Shown in pieces: positions 25,295 through 35,902 of a stretch of DNA of 64,000 nt (its first letter is position 1; every line of letters starts with the position of its first letter). This DNA comes from Trachythela sp. YZ-2020 (lineage: Eukaryota > Cnidaria > Anthozoa > Malacalcyonacea > Clavulariidae), in NCBI GenBank assembly GCA_016169945.1, contig JADLSH010000190.1:124001-188000 (forward strand). The letters are read 5' to 3'. The position numbers and the translations under genes are program-made. A model generated the notes under the pieces. It did no database searches and was not told the origin of the DNA. It worked only from the letters and a program-made list of their open reading frames with translations.

Positions 25295-26440
25295 ATGGAC
25301 TTGAAAGTCGGCATTCTTGCGATACAAGGTGGTTTTTCGGAGCATGAGTGTGCTTTACTAAAATGTCTGAAACAAAATGGTGGTGTGTTGGACAATTTAA
25401 ATCTTAAAGTGTGTAAAGTCACTGAAGCCTCAGATGTTGCAGGTTTGGATGGCCTGGTTATTCCAGGAGGTGAAAGTTCAGTTAATTCACAGATTTTAGA
25501 TGATGTGATCATTGATAAATTAAGCACTTGGGCAAATGACGATAAACATATATTGTTCGGGACTTGTGCAGGCTTGATTACATTGTCAAAGAATATTGAA
25601 AATTCAATGGAGGGGCAACAGAGACGCTTTTCAAAGGTAAAGGGGTACACACGTAAGCGTTACAGGGCAGCAGATGGTGGTCAGCGTTAGAAATGTTGAT
25701 ACTTTAATATAGAAGCAAGAAAATTTAACTACATCTCACAATTATATTTATTTATTCCAGTGACGTAGCCAGGATTTTCTGTCAAGGGGGCCCGAAAAAG
25801 TACTAGGGGGGCCAACATAGGGATTTGTATTAGTCTGAATGTTTCCTAGGGGGGGCAGACAACTCCACCAGGGAGGGATTGCCCCCCCTTCTGGCTATGT
25901 CACTGATTTATCCCTTCCAAATACAAGACTACTACATATAATGAAAATAATTAACATTATTTTCTCACTCTGATAACTGCAGGTTGACCACCATCTGCTG
26001 CACAATAGTCCTTAGTGAAGCAATCTATACCATACCCAAGTAATCACTAGTGGTTGATGGTTAATGTAAAATTAATTAAATGCATATTTCTGTTTTTCTA
26101 GTTAGCAAGACTTGATATAACAACAAGTCGAAACTACTTTGGGCGACAACTAAACAGCTTCGAAGGTCAAGTACTAATCAAAGAAAAAGCAGTTTCTGAA
26201 TTACACATCATCAAAAATGATGCACCAGACATATGTAATGGAGTGTTCATACGAGCCCCAGGGATTGTGTCAATAAATAGCCCGACAGTTAAAATTTTAG
26301 CAACATTACATATTGGAGAAAAAGATGTCATTGTTGGGGTGCAAGATAAAAATTGTATTGGGTTAGCATTTCATCCTGAATTGACAGAGGACATCAGATG
26401 GCATGCTTATTTTCTAAATATGATTATGGAAAGAAAATGA
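25295..26440 (+). CDS. PDX2: PDX2 (PLP synthase glutaminase, SNO/PdxT), 2 exons, 226 aa
   Basis: Class I glutamine amidotransferase that releases ammonia from glutamine and passes it to PDX1. Exons 25295-25636 and 26102-26440, both phase 0. Landmarks: the N-terminal strand VGILAIQGGFSEH, the oxyanion segment PGGESS (usually GGEST), the nucleophile Cys91 in GTCAG, the SRNYFGRQLNSFEG segment and the catalytic pair His205/Glu207 in FHPE. The full triad is present, so an active enzyme is expected. Length matches the family. Poly(A) signal AATAAA at 26515-26520. The single intron contains a MITE with a second MITE nested in it. Divergent from PDX1 and convergent with the rhodanese-like gene. Confidence 0.96.
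25650..26018 (-). mobile_element. MITE family A copy in PDX2 intron, interrupted by a hAT-type MITE
   Basis: AAGCGTTACAGGGCAGCAGA at the left and ACTGCAGGTTGACCACCATC at the right are the family ends in reverse orientation. The middle is broken by the element at 25758-25905. Confidence 0.85.
25758..25905. mobile_element. hAT-type MITE nested in MITE A
   Basis: Ends CAGTGACGTAGCCAG and CTGGCTATGTCACTG are inverted repeats. Flanks ATTTATTC (25750-25757) and ATTTATCC (25906-25913) match at 7 of 8 positions, giving an 8-bp hAT-style duplication. The interior is rich in G and C runs. This CAGTGxCGTAGCCAGG type of end is widespread in animal genomes. Confidence 0.85.
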
Positions 26441-26755
26441 AAGACACAAACCAATTCAAACTAGAATTTTGATACTTTAGATTTATTTAGTTTTAAATAG
26501 AATATGGAACCTGTAATAAAGTACTTGAAAGAAAATATTAACATTATGCAAACTTATGCAACAACCAATTTAACCCATTGAAGCAAAGATGTGTCTTCAA
26601 GATGTGCTCTACTTTGTTATATTATTGTCAAATATACTTTATTATACTATGTCAAATTATTTTTCTTGATAAGGGGAAAGTGTTGGGTGTTATTGACAAG
26701 ACAATCTGTTCATGTCTATGTTCTATTAGAATAATTGGAACACAATACCATTAAA

Positions 26756-28224
26756 TTATTTAGGCAACACAAGATTGTTTTTAGTTGTCTGAACAAGATT
26801 TGAAATTGGTTCATACATTCGAAGTTTTGCATCTAGCAATCTTCCCCACAGAAAGTTGTACGGATGACAATATTGTGTCTTCTTATTGTTACAATCAATG
26901 AGTTCCTTCCCCTCATTGGCCCATTTAAATATTGACCCTTCCAGATTACATAGTTCAGACACTATGTCAATTTTTTGTGTTTCTTTTAGTATGCGGAATT
27001 CAGGGTAGAGGATTTGAGCCATAGTTGATGAACGATACCCCACAGAACAGTAACACACAACTCTCACATAGTAGTCTGAGATATCTGAAATGCAATGCAA
27101 AGGAAATCAGCACCGTATTGTCGTCTTGTATCAAGAAATAAATGTTCAAATTTCATATCAAATTTCACTTTTAATACTTGGGTGTTTGAGAATTTAAATC
27201 ATACACTCAAAGTTGTTTATTATATTGATTTTAAAACATCGCAAAGTAAGTTACAAACCTTGGCAAACATCTTGTTTTCCAACACACTTTTTGGTGTTTT
27301 AAATCACTATATTAAACTCCTTCTTGTGTACGAAGTATCACTTCCTAACTTACTTTGCAACCTTTGTTTTATCTTCATCATAACTTGCTCAACCGGTTCT
27401 TCTGGTTCAACTCGTATCGCATTTGGCAAATGACTGACTTCAAATTCATCCTCTTCTCGAACGTCCTGCATACAGGTGGAATAATCAGATTTAGTAAACG
27501 AGATTATCAAAAATATCTTAGAAACAGGAAGAATGCCATAGTTTTGATGTTTTCATTCACAAGCGCATTTGAATAGAACGGCTTTAGATTTGAATTGTTG
27601 AATTTTATAGCTGGCTTTCACAAAAAAGCACTATTGGGCTTCTCCAATTTTAATCGAACCCCCCTGTTCAGGAACCTTGGAATTCCAAGGGGGAGGGGGG
27701 TTAAATTTATTTTGGAATTTCCATGGGGAGGGCCTTAGAAAAATTTGGAGTTTTGTGGACTTTCCATGGGGGGGTGGCATATTTTCGTATTTCCATGGGA
27801 GATAACATACAATTCCAGGGGGACTGACACAAATTTCATCAGAATTTCCATGGGGTAGTAGTCAATTCCACCTAGGAATTTCCATTGGTGGGGGGCTTTA
27901 GTTCTTTGGAAATTCCATGGGAGGGGTGCAAAAGAAAGGGGTTCCCCAACAGGGGGGTGCGGTTTAAAATTGGAATAGCCCATTGTGCGGCAGATATGTG
28001 CATAATAAAGGCCACCAACTCACCAAGTCACCAACATTAAATTGTCTGTATTTACAAGTTTTTATCATACTTACCAATAAGATAAGGTTTTTATGTTTAT
28101 TTGCTTGTATAAATTTCTCCAGATCACCAGTTTGTAGTTGTTTAACACTCGGAAAAGTTTTCCTGATACCAAAAAGAGCAACTCGCATCGAAATAGAATT
28201 ATCTTCGCTCTTCGTGGCGGCCAT
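26756..28224 (-). CDS. Rhodanese-like sulfurtransferase, 3 exons, 196 aa
   Basis: Single rhodanese (Cdc25/sulfurtransferase) domain. Exons 28224-28075, 27465-27354, 27084-26756; the phases close. Residues 51-70 give the DVREEDEFEVSHLPNA signature and the active-site loop is CYCSVGYRSS with catalytic Cys100. After it come NLEGSIFKWANEG and HPYNFLWGRLL, a C-terminal pattern I associate with stand-alone rhodanese proteins of unknown substrate. No signal peptide was seen, so it is probably cytosolic. The start ATG is the first in frame, and the upstream sequence lacks an acceptor. Its 3' end faces PDX2 316 bp away. Intron 2 is almost filled by dispersed repeat F and intron 1 contains a MITE. Confidence 0.92.
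27095..27350 (-). repeat. Dispersed repeat F filling rhodanese intron 2
   Basis: Shares AAATCAGCACCGTATTGTCG and TTTTTGGTGTTTTAAATCAC with copies in SPT6 introns 14 and 27. The copy spans nearly the whole 269-bp intron. All three copies read in the same direction relative to the host transcript. Confidence 0.65.
27636..27982. mobile_element. MITE in rhodanese intron 1
   Basis: Terminal inverted repeats of about 34 bp: TGGGCTTCTCCAATTTTAA at the left and TTAAAATTGGAATAGCCCA at the right, followed inwards by CCCCCCTGTT / AACAGGGGGG. The interior is a degenerate series of GGAATTTCCATGGGG-like motifs. No clear target duplication. Confidence 0.75.
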
Positions 28225-28361
28225 TTTGGTACTGTGGTGCTTCCACTTTCCAGAATGAATATTTCCTTTTTTTGTCCTAAATTTGATCGAAATTTCCTTC
28301 AAAAAGTTTGAAATTTCCTTCAAAAAGTTTGGTGAAATCATGGATTATAAAGACACCATTG

Positions 28362-28840
28362 TGCGATGCATCGCACAAATTAACATAGCATACCATGACG
28401 TACAGTGATTGTAGTGTGGTTGTCATGTGCGGTTGTGCGATGCATCGCACAAATTAGCATACCATGACTTACAGTGATTGTAGTGTGGTTGTCATGTGCG
28501 GTTGTGCGATGCATCGCACAAATTAGCATACCATGACTTACAGTGATTGTAGTGTGGTTGTCATGTGTGGTTGTGCGATGCATCGCACAAATTAGCATAC
28601 CATGACTTACAGTGATTGTAGTGTGGTTGTCATGTGCGGTTGTGCGATGCATCGCACAAATTAGCATACCATGACTTACAGTGATTGTAGTGTGGTTGTC
28701 ATGTTCGGTTGTGCGATGCATCGTACAAATTAGCATACCATGACTTACAGTGATTGTAGTGTGGTTGTCATGTGCAGTTGTGCGATGCATCGCACAAATT
28801 AGCATACCATGACTTACAGTGATTGTAGTGTGGTTGTTGA
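28362..28840. repeat. 69-bp minisatellite with an 18-bp perfect palindrome per unit
   Basis: Seven units, starting near 28362, 28432, 28501, 28570, 28639, 28708 and 28777. Each contains the self-complementary TGTGCGATGCATCGCACA, followed by a conserved stretch with ATTAGCATACCATGAC and GTGATTGTAGTGTGGTTG. One unit has a single change in the palindrome (GCATCGTAC). The period is a multiple of three, so an open frame of 141 codons on the minus strand is a by-product. Confidence 0.95.
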
Positions 28841-29567
28841 AGTTTCACGGGAGAATAAACAATGTTTTTTATCAATCTCGTAACGAGATTGTTTTTTTAT
28901 CTGTAGCTGTTCGTCCTTAGTTCCTAACGTCGGTACATTTACATGTACATAATACTATATATAGCATGTTAATTTGCGCAATATAAATATTATTATTATT
29001 ACACACTCTGGTGCACACGATGACACGAGCAGTGGACACGAGTTCGTTCAACTTAGCCTGCTAAGTACTAATCTGAAAATCGGCGACTTCATCGTAACAT
29101 TAACTGTGCACGTGTGATCGTCACAGCGTGCGTAAGATTGCGTGACTGTGTTATATATATACACTTTTATGGCGAGAGTTGTGCTTATTTGTCAATATTT
29201 CAAGTATTCTACATTTTCCTTCGAATTTTCTTCGTTTTTCTGGAATTTCCTTCAAATTTCCTTCAAGATTTTATTTCCTAAAATTTTCAATCATTTTGTC
29301 AAAATTTCCCTTCAAAAGGAAATTTCCTTCAAAGTGGAACATTGAATATTAGTGGACTGGGCCTGAATCAGTGACGTCACAACATGGGTGTGAATTATGA
29401 AACCGTTATGTACCATAGGTTATGTAAGGCTTATACGACCATCTTTGCATCATTAAAGATGAACAGTCATTGATAAAAACATTGTCTATTCTCATGTGAA
29501 ATTAAATGTTTGTAGGGCGTATTTGAAGGCTTGAAGGTTTCAATGGTCTTTGCATAATAATGTCAGT

Positions 29568-29757
29568 CACAATTCAGTGATCGGAATATTCCATTCTTTG
29601 AAGATCCCACTGTTCTCCATGCCATCCAGTCACGATTCAGTGATCGGAATATTCCATTCTTTGAAAGATCCCACTGTTCTCCATGCCATCCAGTCACGAT
29701 TCAGTGATCGGAATATTCCATTCTTTGAAAGATCCCACTGTTCTCCATACCATTCAG
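29568..29757. repeat. 63-bp tandem repeat, three copies
   Basis: Copies at about 29568, 29631 and 29694 contain CAGTGATCGGAATATTCC and CTGTTCTCCATGCCATCC. This is the reverse of dispersed repeat D. Confidence 0.85.
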
Positions 29758-30298
29758 TCACTCATTGTTTCGACAATTGTTATAGCATTAACGCCCATTA
29801 TATTAGCTCAGTCAATCAGAGTGAAGCTTCGTCCGGATCTTTTCCCTCTTACAAGTTTATCCCATGCTCTCTTAGCTAATTTTTTATCATCCAGTATAAT
29901 CAAATGTCCAAACGATTTCATTCTCTCATATTCTTACAGATTCCTTTCATGTTCTCGTAGCTAGGCTTTCTAGTGGGTTCTTCTTCTCTTAACTATACGT
30001 TATCTTTTATAATTAGTGTAATAGTTAAATCTGAAATGAGATTAAACTTAGATAAAGCATACTTGTCAAACAATGGTCTCATAACCCTGGCGACAAACCG
30101 TCTTTGAAGCTATACAAATGCAAAATTGGTCAAAATCCTTTCACCCTTGAAAAGTCTTTAGGCTTAGTTATCAAACCGCTGTTATAAGTAGCCGGCTGCA
30201 GTTTGAGCGTCGCTTTTACTAGGAAACGGCATCCAGCAAGATTCTGTGTGTTTCATACATTTGGGTAAGTCATTGAATTAAACATGTCACATTTAAAC

Positions 30299-30986
30299 AC
30301 GATTTAACTGAAAGTCTGATCTTATAACATTAAACCAGTTTGGAGTTTCGATTGCGCGTCCAAATGACACCTTTAAAAGTCTAAAATTGCAGTTGAATCA
30401 AAACAGCTGAGGCTGGAAGATTTAAAAGCTGAGGCTGGAAGATTTAAAATGTGCGTCATATATATGAAAACTCCTTTCGTTTGTCACGGAAATGTCCTTA
30501 GCATTGTTAGTGTAATTGATGCTACTTTGCTTGATGTGTGTATTAAAATAGAAAGTATGGCATTTTTAGTAAAAATAGTAGGTTGGATTCTTGTATGCCA
30601 TGCAGGTAGTATCTGTAAATTTTCAGGGTAGGAGCGGGAAAATTATGCCACGATTAGTCGGTAGAAACTAGACCCTTGGCCTTGCCAGCTCTCGATTTAA
30701 TTGTTAGTCTTTGCATACTGCTCATATCCTTACAACGAAGGGCCTTCGCTCGAAACGTCGAAGTTTGTGTTATATTTTTGAGGTAGTTTAATTCTACAAA
30801 CCCTCAACGGCCTACACTGGAACCACATATTCACTGAAGATTTTACCCTTACTATATCGGCTGATCTTCAGCCTTAAGGGAGGAACCTGTTTAAGGGAGG
30901 AACCTGTTTAAGGGAGGAACGATTTCACTGAAAGTCTGATCTTATAACATTAAACCAGTTTGGAGTTTCGATTGCGCGTCCAAATA
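30299..30986. repeat. Direct repeat pair about 620 bp apart
   Basis: A 67-bp sequence containing AAACCAGTTTGGAGTTTCG is found at 30299-30365 and again at 30920-30986 with one or two differences. The pair could bound an inserted element or result from local duplication; no coding sequence lies between. Confidence 0.75.
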
Positions 30987-31644
30987 CATGCAATTAGAAG
31001 CAAATAAGCAATTTTAAATTCCCAAGTGTACAAAATCGAGGCTTTTTCTAAAGCCTCTAATTTCTAAGGGTAGCGGTTTTTTTGAGACACCCTGTATATG
31101 TCATATAAGCTAGATATTAGTTGAAACTAGATGGTGTACAGGTTCCAAAAACTTTACAAGAAACAAAATTGCTTTAGAACAACTGATTGTATCTACCAAT
31201 TCTTGGCTTCATTCAGTACTTAGAACAATATAACTCTATGACTTCCACATTTTCCCGTCTCAAAACACGTCAACCATGCGCTTATAATCATAGTCGTATA
31301 ATTAAAAAGATTTACGTTGATAAAAAATGCTGGAACATTCAAGAAGTGCAACGCATTACCTTTGGCAGAGGCTAATTTTCGTGTTATACAGCATTTTCAT
31401 TCAGTTTATTACGAGAGAAATATCATTGTTTTTGCTCTGTAGGGTGAAATGAAACTATGTGACTAATCCAATAGTGACACTTCTTTGTGCACGTACATGC
31501 AGATTAATTAGCGCTTCAAAATCTTACCATGGCAAAAGAACTATGGTATCTGTGACTGTATGCGGTTAAATTGAAACAATCCCTATTCTGAACTCAATGT
31601 AGTTAATATATTTTTTCATCAGCTAGGATTTAGATCACCCAAGA

Positions 31645-34600
31645 ATGTTTAAAAAATTGTCAGGTGTTTTGTTCTTTGTTCTCTCTGTGGTCGGAAGTAC
31701 GGGTGAGTGGTGTAAAAACCTCAAATATTTACTGCATGCCAGGGATTTATACCATAATTATATATTAGGGCCTTTTAGATATTTATAGACGCCAAAACGC
31801 AGCGGCAGGGGGCAAAATTAAGTTTGATTTCCTGTGCCACAATAAAAAAGTGCCTAAAATATTTTGTGCATTTTAATATAGGCAAAAATTCTCCACCAAT
31901 TCCCGTTGACTCAATAGCTTAATAAGTCGGGCGGTGCATGGTCTAGAGACTCAATAAGTTCGGAACGTTTTAACCATTTCTTGGACTAACAATATTGCAT
32001 TTTTTAGCCGCAGCTGGAGACAAGAAATGGGATCATGCTTCAGTTAAATATGGTAGGTAGAGGATGGCTTGCCGGCAATGAAACTTTCTGTGATCACAGA
32101 TCAAACTTCGACGCAAAAACTAAATTATGTAGTATTTGAATTAAAAAGGTACATACTTTGCTCAAAACATAGACAATCCATGACTTCGACATACAGTAAA
32201 CGAACAAAGAAATAAAACACGCGTTAGTTGATAAGGTCTATTTTACAAGAACTTTACTGCATGTCACCAAGTTAGGATTGGGGTTCATCTTACACTAAGG
32301 ACATTGTGGGAGTTTTCTGAACTTGTGGCAAATTTTTCAATAATGTATGCCTGGGTTTCACCACATTTCACTAAGCACTATCGTGCAGCAGATGGTGGTC
32401 AACCTGCAATTATCAGAGCGATAAGAAAATGATTTTAATTCTTTTCATTATATGTAGTAGTCTTGTATTTGGTGGCAAATATATAGAATTGAGAGATGTA
32501 GTTTAATTTGTTCCTTTTAACGTCAACATTTCTGAAGTTGACCACCATCTGTTGTCCGTAACGCTTACTGAAGGCCCACAAATAAAATGGTTTATCACAT
32601 ACTTGTGCCTTTATCAGGGCGATAACAGGGTGACATAAAAACGATATCGTTTTTATTCTGTCCCTAGGGACGATATCGTTTTTTTTCCCGCTGTTTATCA
32701 CCCTGATAAAGGCACTAGATGTGATAAAAAGGTTATCACACTCATGACTCGATCGGTGATATCAGTTATGTTCGCTGCGCTCACTCGTGACAATAATATC
32801 GTCCTCGAGGCTCGAGCGATAAACTGATATGATAACCTATACATATAAATTGGGACTTTGTTATGCAAATTAGGGCTCTAAAGTACTAACTTTTACTTTA
32901 GGTAAAAATGCATGGCCAAAGAACTTTCCAGCGTGTAATGGCACTAGTCAGTCTCCAATAGACATCAAAAACCCAACATATAGCAATCTAGGAAATATCT
33001 CGTTCACAAACTATGACGCAATCCCTTCAAATGTGGTTGTAACTGCAAAAAATAACGGTCATTCGTACAGCGTATCATTCACTGGCTTCACAGACGTGTC
33101 GAGCCCAAAAATTCGTAGCGGAGGTTTACCTGGTGATTTTAAATTGGTCGGATTTCATTTTCATTGGGGGACTAATCATAGCTTAGGATCTGAACATCAT
33201 GTGAATGGAATGGACTACCCTGCTGAGGTAAGAAATGTACAATCAATCATGTGTCTAGCCATGTTTCCCAAAGGTGGACAAACCAGGAAACATTGTTACC
33301 AAGCCATGTTTTCCGAAGGTAAACAAACCAGGAAACATTGTTTCCTAGTCATATTTACCAAAGGTGGAAAAATTAGGAAACATTGTTACCAAGCCATGTT
33401 TCCAGAAGGTGGACAAACCACCAAACCGGATTTGAATAGAGGTAATCATGTGTCTATCATGTGTCGATCATGTGTCTATCATGTGTCTTATCCTTTCTAT
33501 TTTCAGTTACATTTGGTCCACCTCAATATGAAATATCCCAACGTTTCTGTTGGCGTAAACAATGCTGACGGATTAGCAGTTCTTGGCGTGTTACTTCGGG
33601 TACGACTGCAAAATTATCTGAATTTGGTTATATTATTGCAAGTTATCTTAAGCGAGATTTACATTTCTATATGCGTTGAAAGGAAAAGCATTTAGTAAAG
33701 TTCCCACACAATCCATACTTTATTTATGATGATGAAGGGAGCGACCCGCCAACGTACAATTATCTGCCAAAAGCGCGCGCCCTTATAAACTTTCCGCCAC
33801 ACGACTGATGATGAGTGAATGATAGTCGCAACGTTGAATAAAAATGCCATAGCTTATTGCTTTGTCGTTTGCATTGCAGCAAGGGCAATACAACGACAAG
33901 TACGACTTTCTAGATCTCGCGGAACAGAACGTTACCTACCCAGGTATGTGGAACCAAATACAAACAACAGTATTAATCAACAATGAAAACACCACAACAC
34001 ACAAACAACAATAACAAGCACAACAACAAGCACAACAACAAGCACAACAACAAGCACAACAACAAGCACAACAACAAGCACAACAACAACAAGCACAACA
34101 ACACACAAACACACAACAACAACAGCAACAGGGCCATGAAAAAATCTTATGTTATGACATCTATTTTTACGTTTAGATACGGCATCAAACTTTAATCTAT
34201 CCACATTAATGGGTTTACTTCCCAGTGATAAATCATTCTATCGTTACAATGGATCATTAACCACCCCAGGATGCCAACAAGCTGTAACTTGGACCGTCTT
34301 CGCTAACACTGTTGAAATCTCTGAAACACAGGTAAAATATATGCATGGTGATTACCAACCTTCTTATAAAGTCAGATGAAAGACCTTCCCTTCAAACATT
34401 GTGTTTAAACCACGACAGCGTATTGTCAAGTATTACCCAACCCGCACGTGTGAGACATGTTAATTTTTTTCCAGCTCAAAGAACTACGAAAAATGAAATA
34501 TGTTAATCCAGTGAACGAGATTCAACCACTGGTGAACAATCACAGACCCATTCAAGCGCTCAATGGTCGTATGGTGTTAGCAAACTTTCATGCACCAAGT

Positions 34601-34807
34601 CAGCCTGGCTCCACGCCTAGCCCTACACCCAGCCCTACACACAGCCCTATACCCAGCCCTACACACAGCCCTACACCCAGCTCTACACTTGGCCCAACAA
34701 CGACGACCAACATGACTACCACGGATGGTGCTTCTGGAATTTCTGAGAATTATTTCATGATCCTTGCAAGCTTGTGCTTGGTTTTACTCTCGTTCTTGAA
34801 AATATAA
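31645..34807 (+). CDS. Secreted alpha-carbonic anhydrase with C-terminal anchor, 7 exons, 357 aa
   Basis: Interconverts CO2 and bicarbonate outside the cell. Exons: 31645-31702, 32008-32052, 32902-33227, 33507-33599, 33880-33943, 34177-34331, 34475-34807; the phases close. Residues 1-20 form a signal peptide ([13 protein letters not shown]). Zinc ligands are His120 and His122 (FHFHWG) and His145 (ELHLVH); the proton-shuttle His88 (NNGHSY), Glu132 and the LTTP loop are present, so it should be active. After the catalytic domain comes a Pro/Ser/Thr-rich stalk (core [11 protein letters not shown]) and a hydrophobic C-terminus ([14 protein letters not shown]) without a basic tail, as in GPI-anchored enzymes such as CA4; a simple membrane span is the alternative. 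Poly(A) signal at 34995-35000. Related enzymes act in coral calcification and acid-base control; this role here is only inference. Confidence 0.95.
32364..32572 (+). mobile_element. MITE family A copy, near full length, in carbonic anhydrase intron 2
   Basis: The best reference copy: left end TTTCACTAAGCACTATCGTG, then AGATGGTGGTCAACC, ATTATATGTAGTAGTCTTG, AATTGAGAGATGTAG, and right end GTTGACCACCATCTG to GTAACGCTTACTGAA. Confidence 0.9.
32606..32717. repeat. Hairpin in carbonic anhydrase intron 2
   Basis: TGCCTTTATCAGGGCGATAA is mirrored by TTATCACCCTGATAAAGGCA, and AACGATATCGTTTT occurs twice in the loop. It is part of a larger element that may extend from about 32577 to 32847, judged by the matching GGTTTATCAC and GATAACC ends. 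Confidence 0.7.
33240..33425. repeat. About 42-bp tandem repeat in carbonic anhydrase intron 3
   Basis: Four diverged units with ACCAGGAAACATTGTTACC and AAGCCATGTTTCC; they begin immediately after the donor of exon 3. Confidence 0.8.
33995..34125. repeat. (AACAACAAGCAC)n microsatellite in carbonic anhydrase intron 5
   Basis: A run of AACAAGCAC units of 12 bp with interruptions. Confidence 0.9.
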
Positions 34808-35170
34808 AATGATTTGAGTTTCATAGAAATTGAACACTGGGGTTTATTTTATTCCCACTGATTCTACAGATCTTTTGCAGAACTGCACAATTCTAGTAAA
34901 CATTCAAGCAATTCACCTTGCTAGCATACTTTAGTAAGATATGCAGCCATAATTCATAAAGTACCATATTATCGTTATAGTTTAGAATTTTATAAATAAA
35001 TGCACAAATACACAATGTAACATCTTGTAATCTTTCACTTTAAACTGGCTTAATTAGGGTTTAAACCCAGATTAAACGAACACAAAGTAAATTTATTGGT
35101 TTCCTAGTTAATTGATAAATTAGTTACTTATAATTGATTAGTTAGCCAGTTAATTGTTTGGTTCGTTTTA

Positions 35171-35626
35171 GGGGTTGTTTACATGAGCCCGGTTAACCGG
35201 GCTGGCCCGGTTAAACGGGGGGCCCGGCAACATATTAATTTCCTTTACAAAACAATTTTACTTTACATGAAAACAGGGCCAGCCCGTTTTGCTGGGATCT
35301 CACTTGAGTCAAACGGGGCGCCCGGGCTGAAATTATCCATGTAAAGTCTCCAGCCCGGGTAACCGGGCTAGCAGAAATACCTCGTTTAACACAACGATAT
35401 TGATCCAAATGGATATTTTCTGGATAGCATTGTATTTCTTAAGTTGTTCTCGTTGCTTAAGTAGTTCAACATCGAAAATTTGTCCAACAAAGCATGAATT
35501 TGACCATCTTGACAAACCTTACACTCTTAACTCGTAAACATGTTTTCCCCGCCAATTTTGGCTTGTTAACGTTTCAGCCCGGCTAACAGGGCCAGCTCGG
35601 CTAGGCGGGCTCATATAAACAGCCCC
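35171..35626. mobile_element. PIF/Harbinger-type MITE with TTA target duplication
   Basis: 456 bp with terminal inverted repeats GGGGTTGTTTACATGAGCCC and GGGCTCATATAAACAGCCCC, flanked by TTA at 35168-35170 and 35627-35629. The interior is rich in CCCGGTTAACCGGG-like palindromes. No coding capacity. Confidence 0.85.
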
Positions 35627-35672
35627 TTAGTGACCAGTTAGTTAATTACTAAGTTGAATAAAACACACCATA

Positions 35673-35854
35673 GACTACTTTCGTAATGGCCACCGTTTTA
35701 AATATTCTTTTATGTGCATCTAAATGAGCCTTTCTGGCCTCGTTATCAAGCAAAGATTCTTTTGAATTACTGACACACAAACGAGGTCAGAAAGGCTTAT
35801 TAAAATGCACATAAAAGAATATTCAAATGAATCACTATTATGAAAGTGGTCTAT
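35673..35854. mobile_element. Foldback MITE
   Basis: Arms of about 75 bp sharing AATATTCTTTTATGTGCAT and AGCCTTTCTGNCCTCGTT in inverted orientation, with a loop of about 35 bp. Outer ends ATAGACTACTTTC / GAAAGTGGTCTAT. Confidence 0.8.
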
Positions 35855-35902
35855 TGAAACTTTTCTATGAACACTTTAATATCAACCACAAATCCTAACT
35901 TA

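Larger units (their letters stand above)
28225..31644. other. Spacer between divergent rhodanese and carbonic anhydrase genes
   Basis: No credible exon found. Contents: TTTCCTTCAAA-rich stretches at 28285-28335 and 29215-29340; the palindrome minisatellite 28362-28840; AT-rich DNA 28930-29010; a 63-bp tandem repeat 29568-29757; a 67-bp direct repeat pair at 30299-30365 and 30920-30986; a 17-bp tandem (TTAAGGGAGGAACCTGT) near 30875-30917; a foldback-family half copy at 30735-30810. The remainder is unremarkable. Confidence 0.6.
34808..35902. other. Spacer between convergent carbonic anhydrase and RNF25
   Basis: 3' untranslated regions plus two inverted-repeat MITEs (35171-35626 and 35673-35854). 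AT-rich TTAGTTAATTGAT-like DNA lies at 35095-35160. No exon seen. Confidence 0.65.

Noticed and set aside
21650..26440. Bacterial contamination or very recent bacterial transfer for PDX1/PDX2
   Set aside because: Eight and two exons with standard splice sites, AT content like the surroundings, animal MITEs in the intron, and animal genes on both sides of the same contig.
28380..28805. 141-codon frame with a 23-residue repeat
   Set aside because: Produced by the 69-bp minisatellite; no gene context.
32435..32701. 88-codon frame in carbonic anhydrase intron 2
   Set aside because: Lies within MITE A and the adjacent hairpin.
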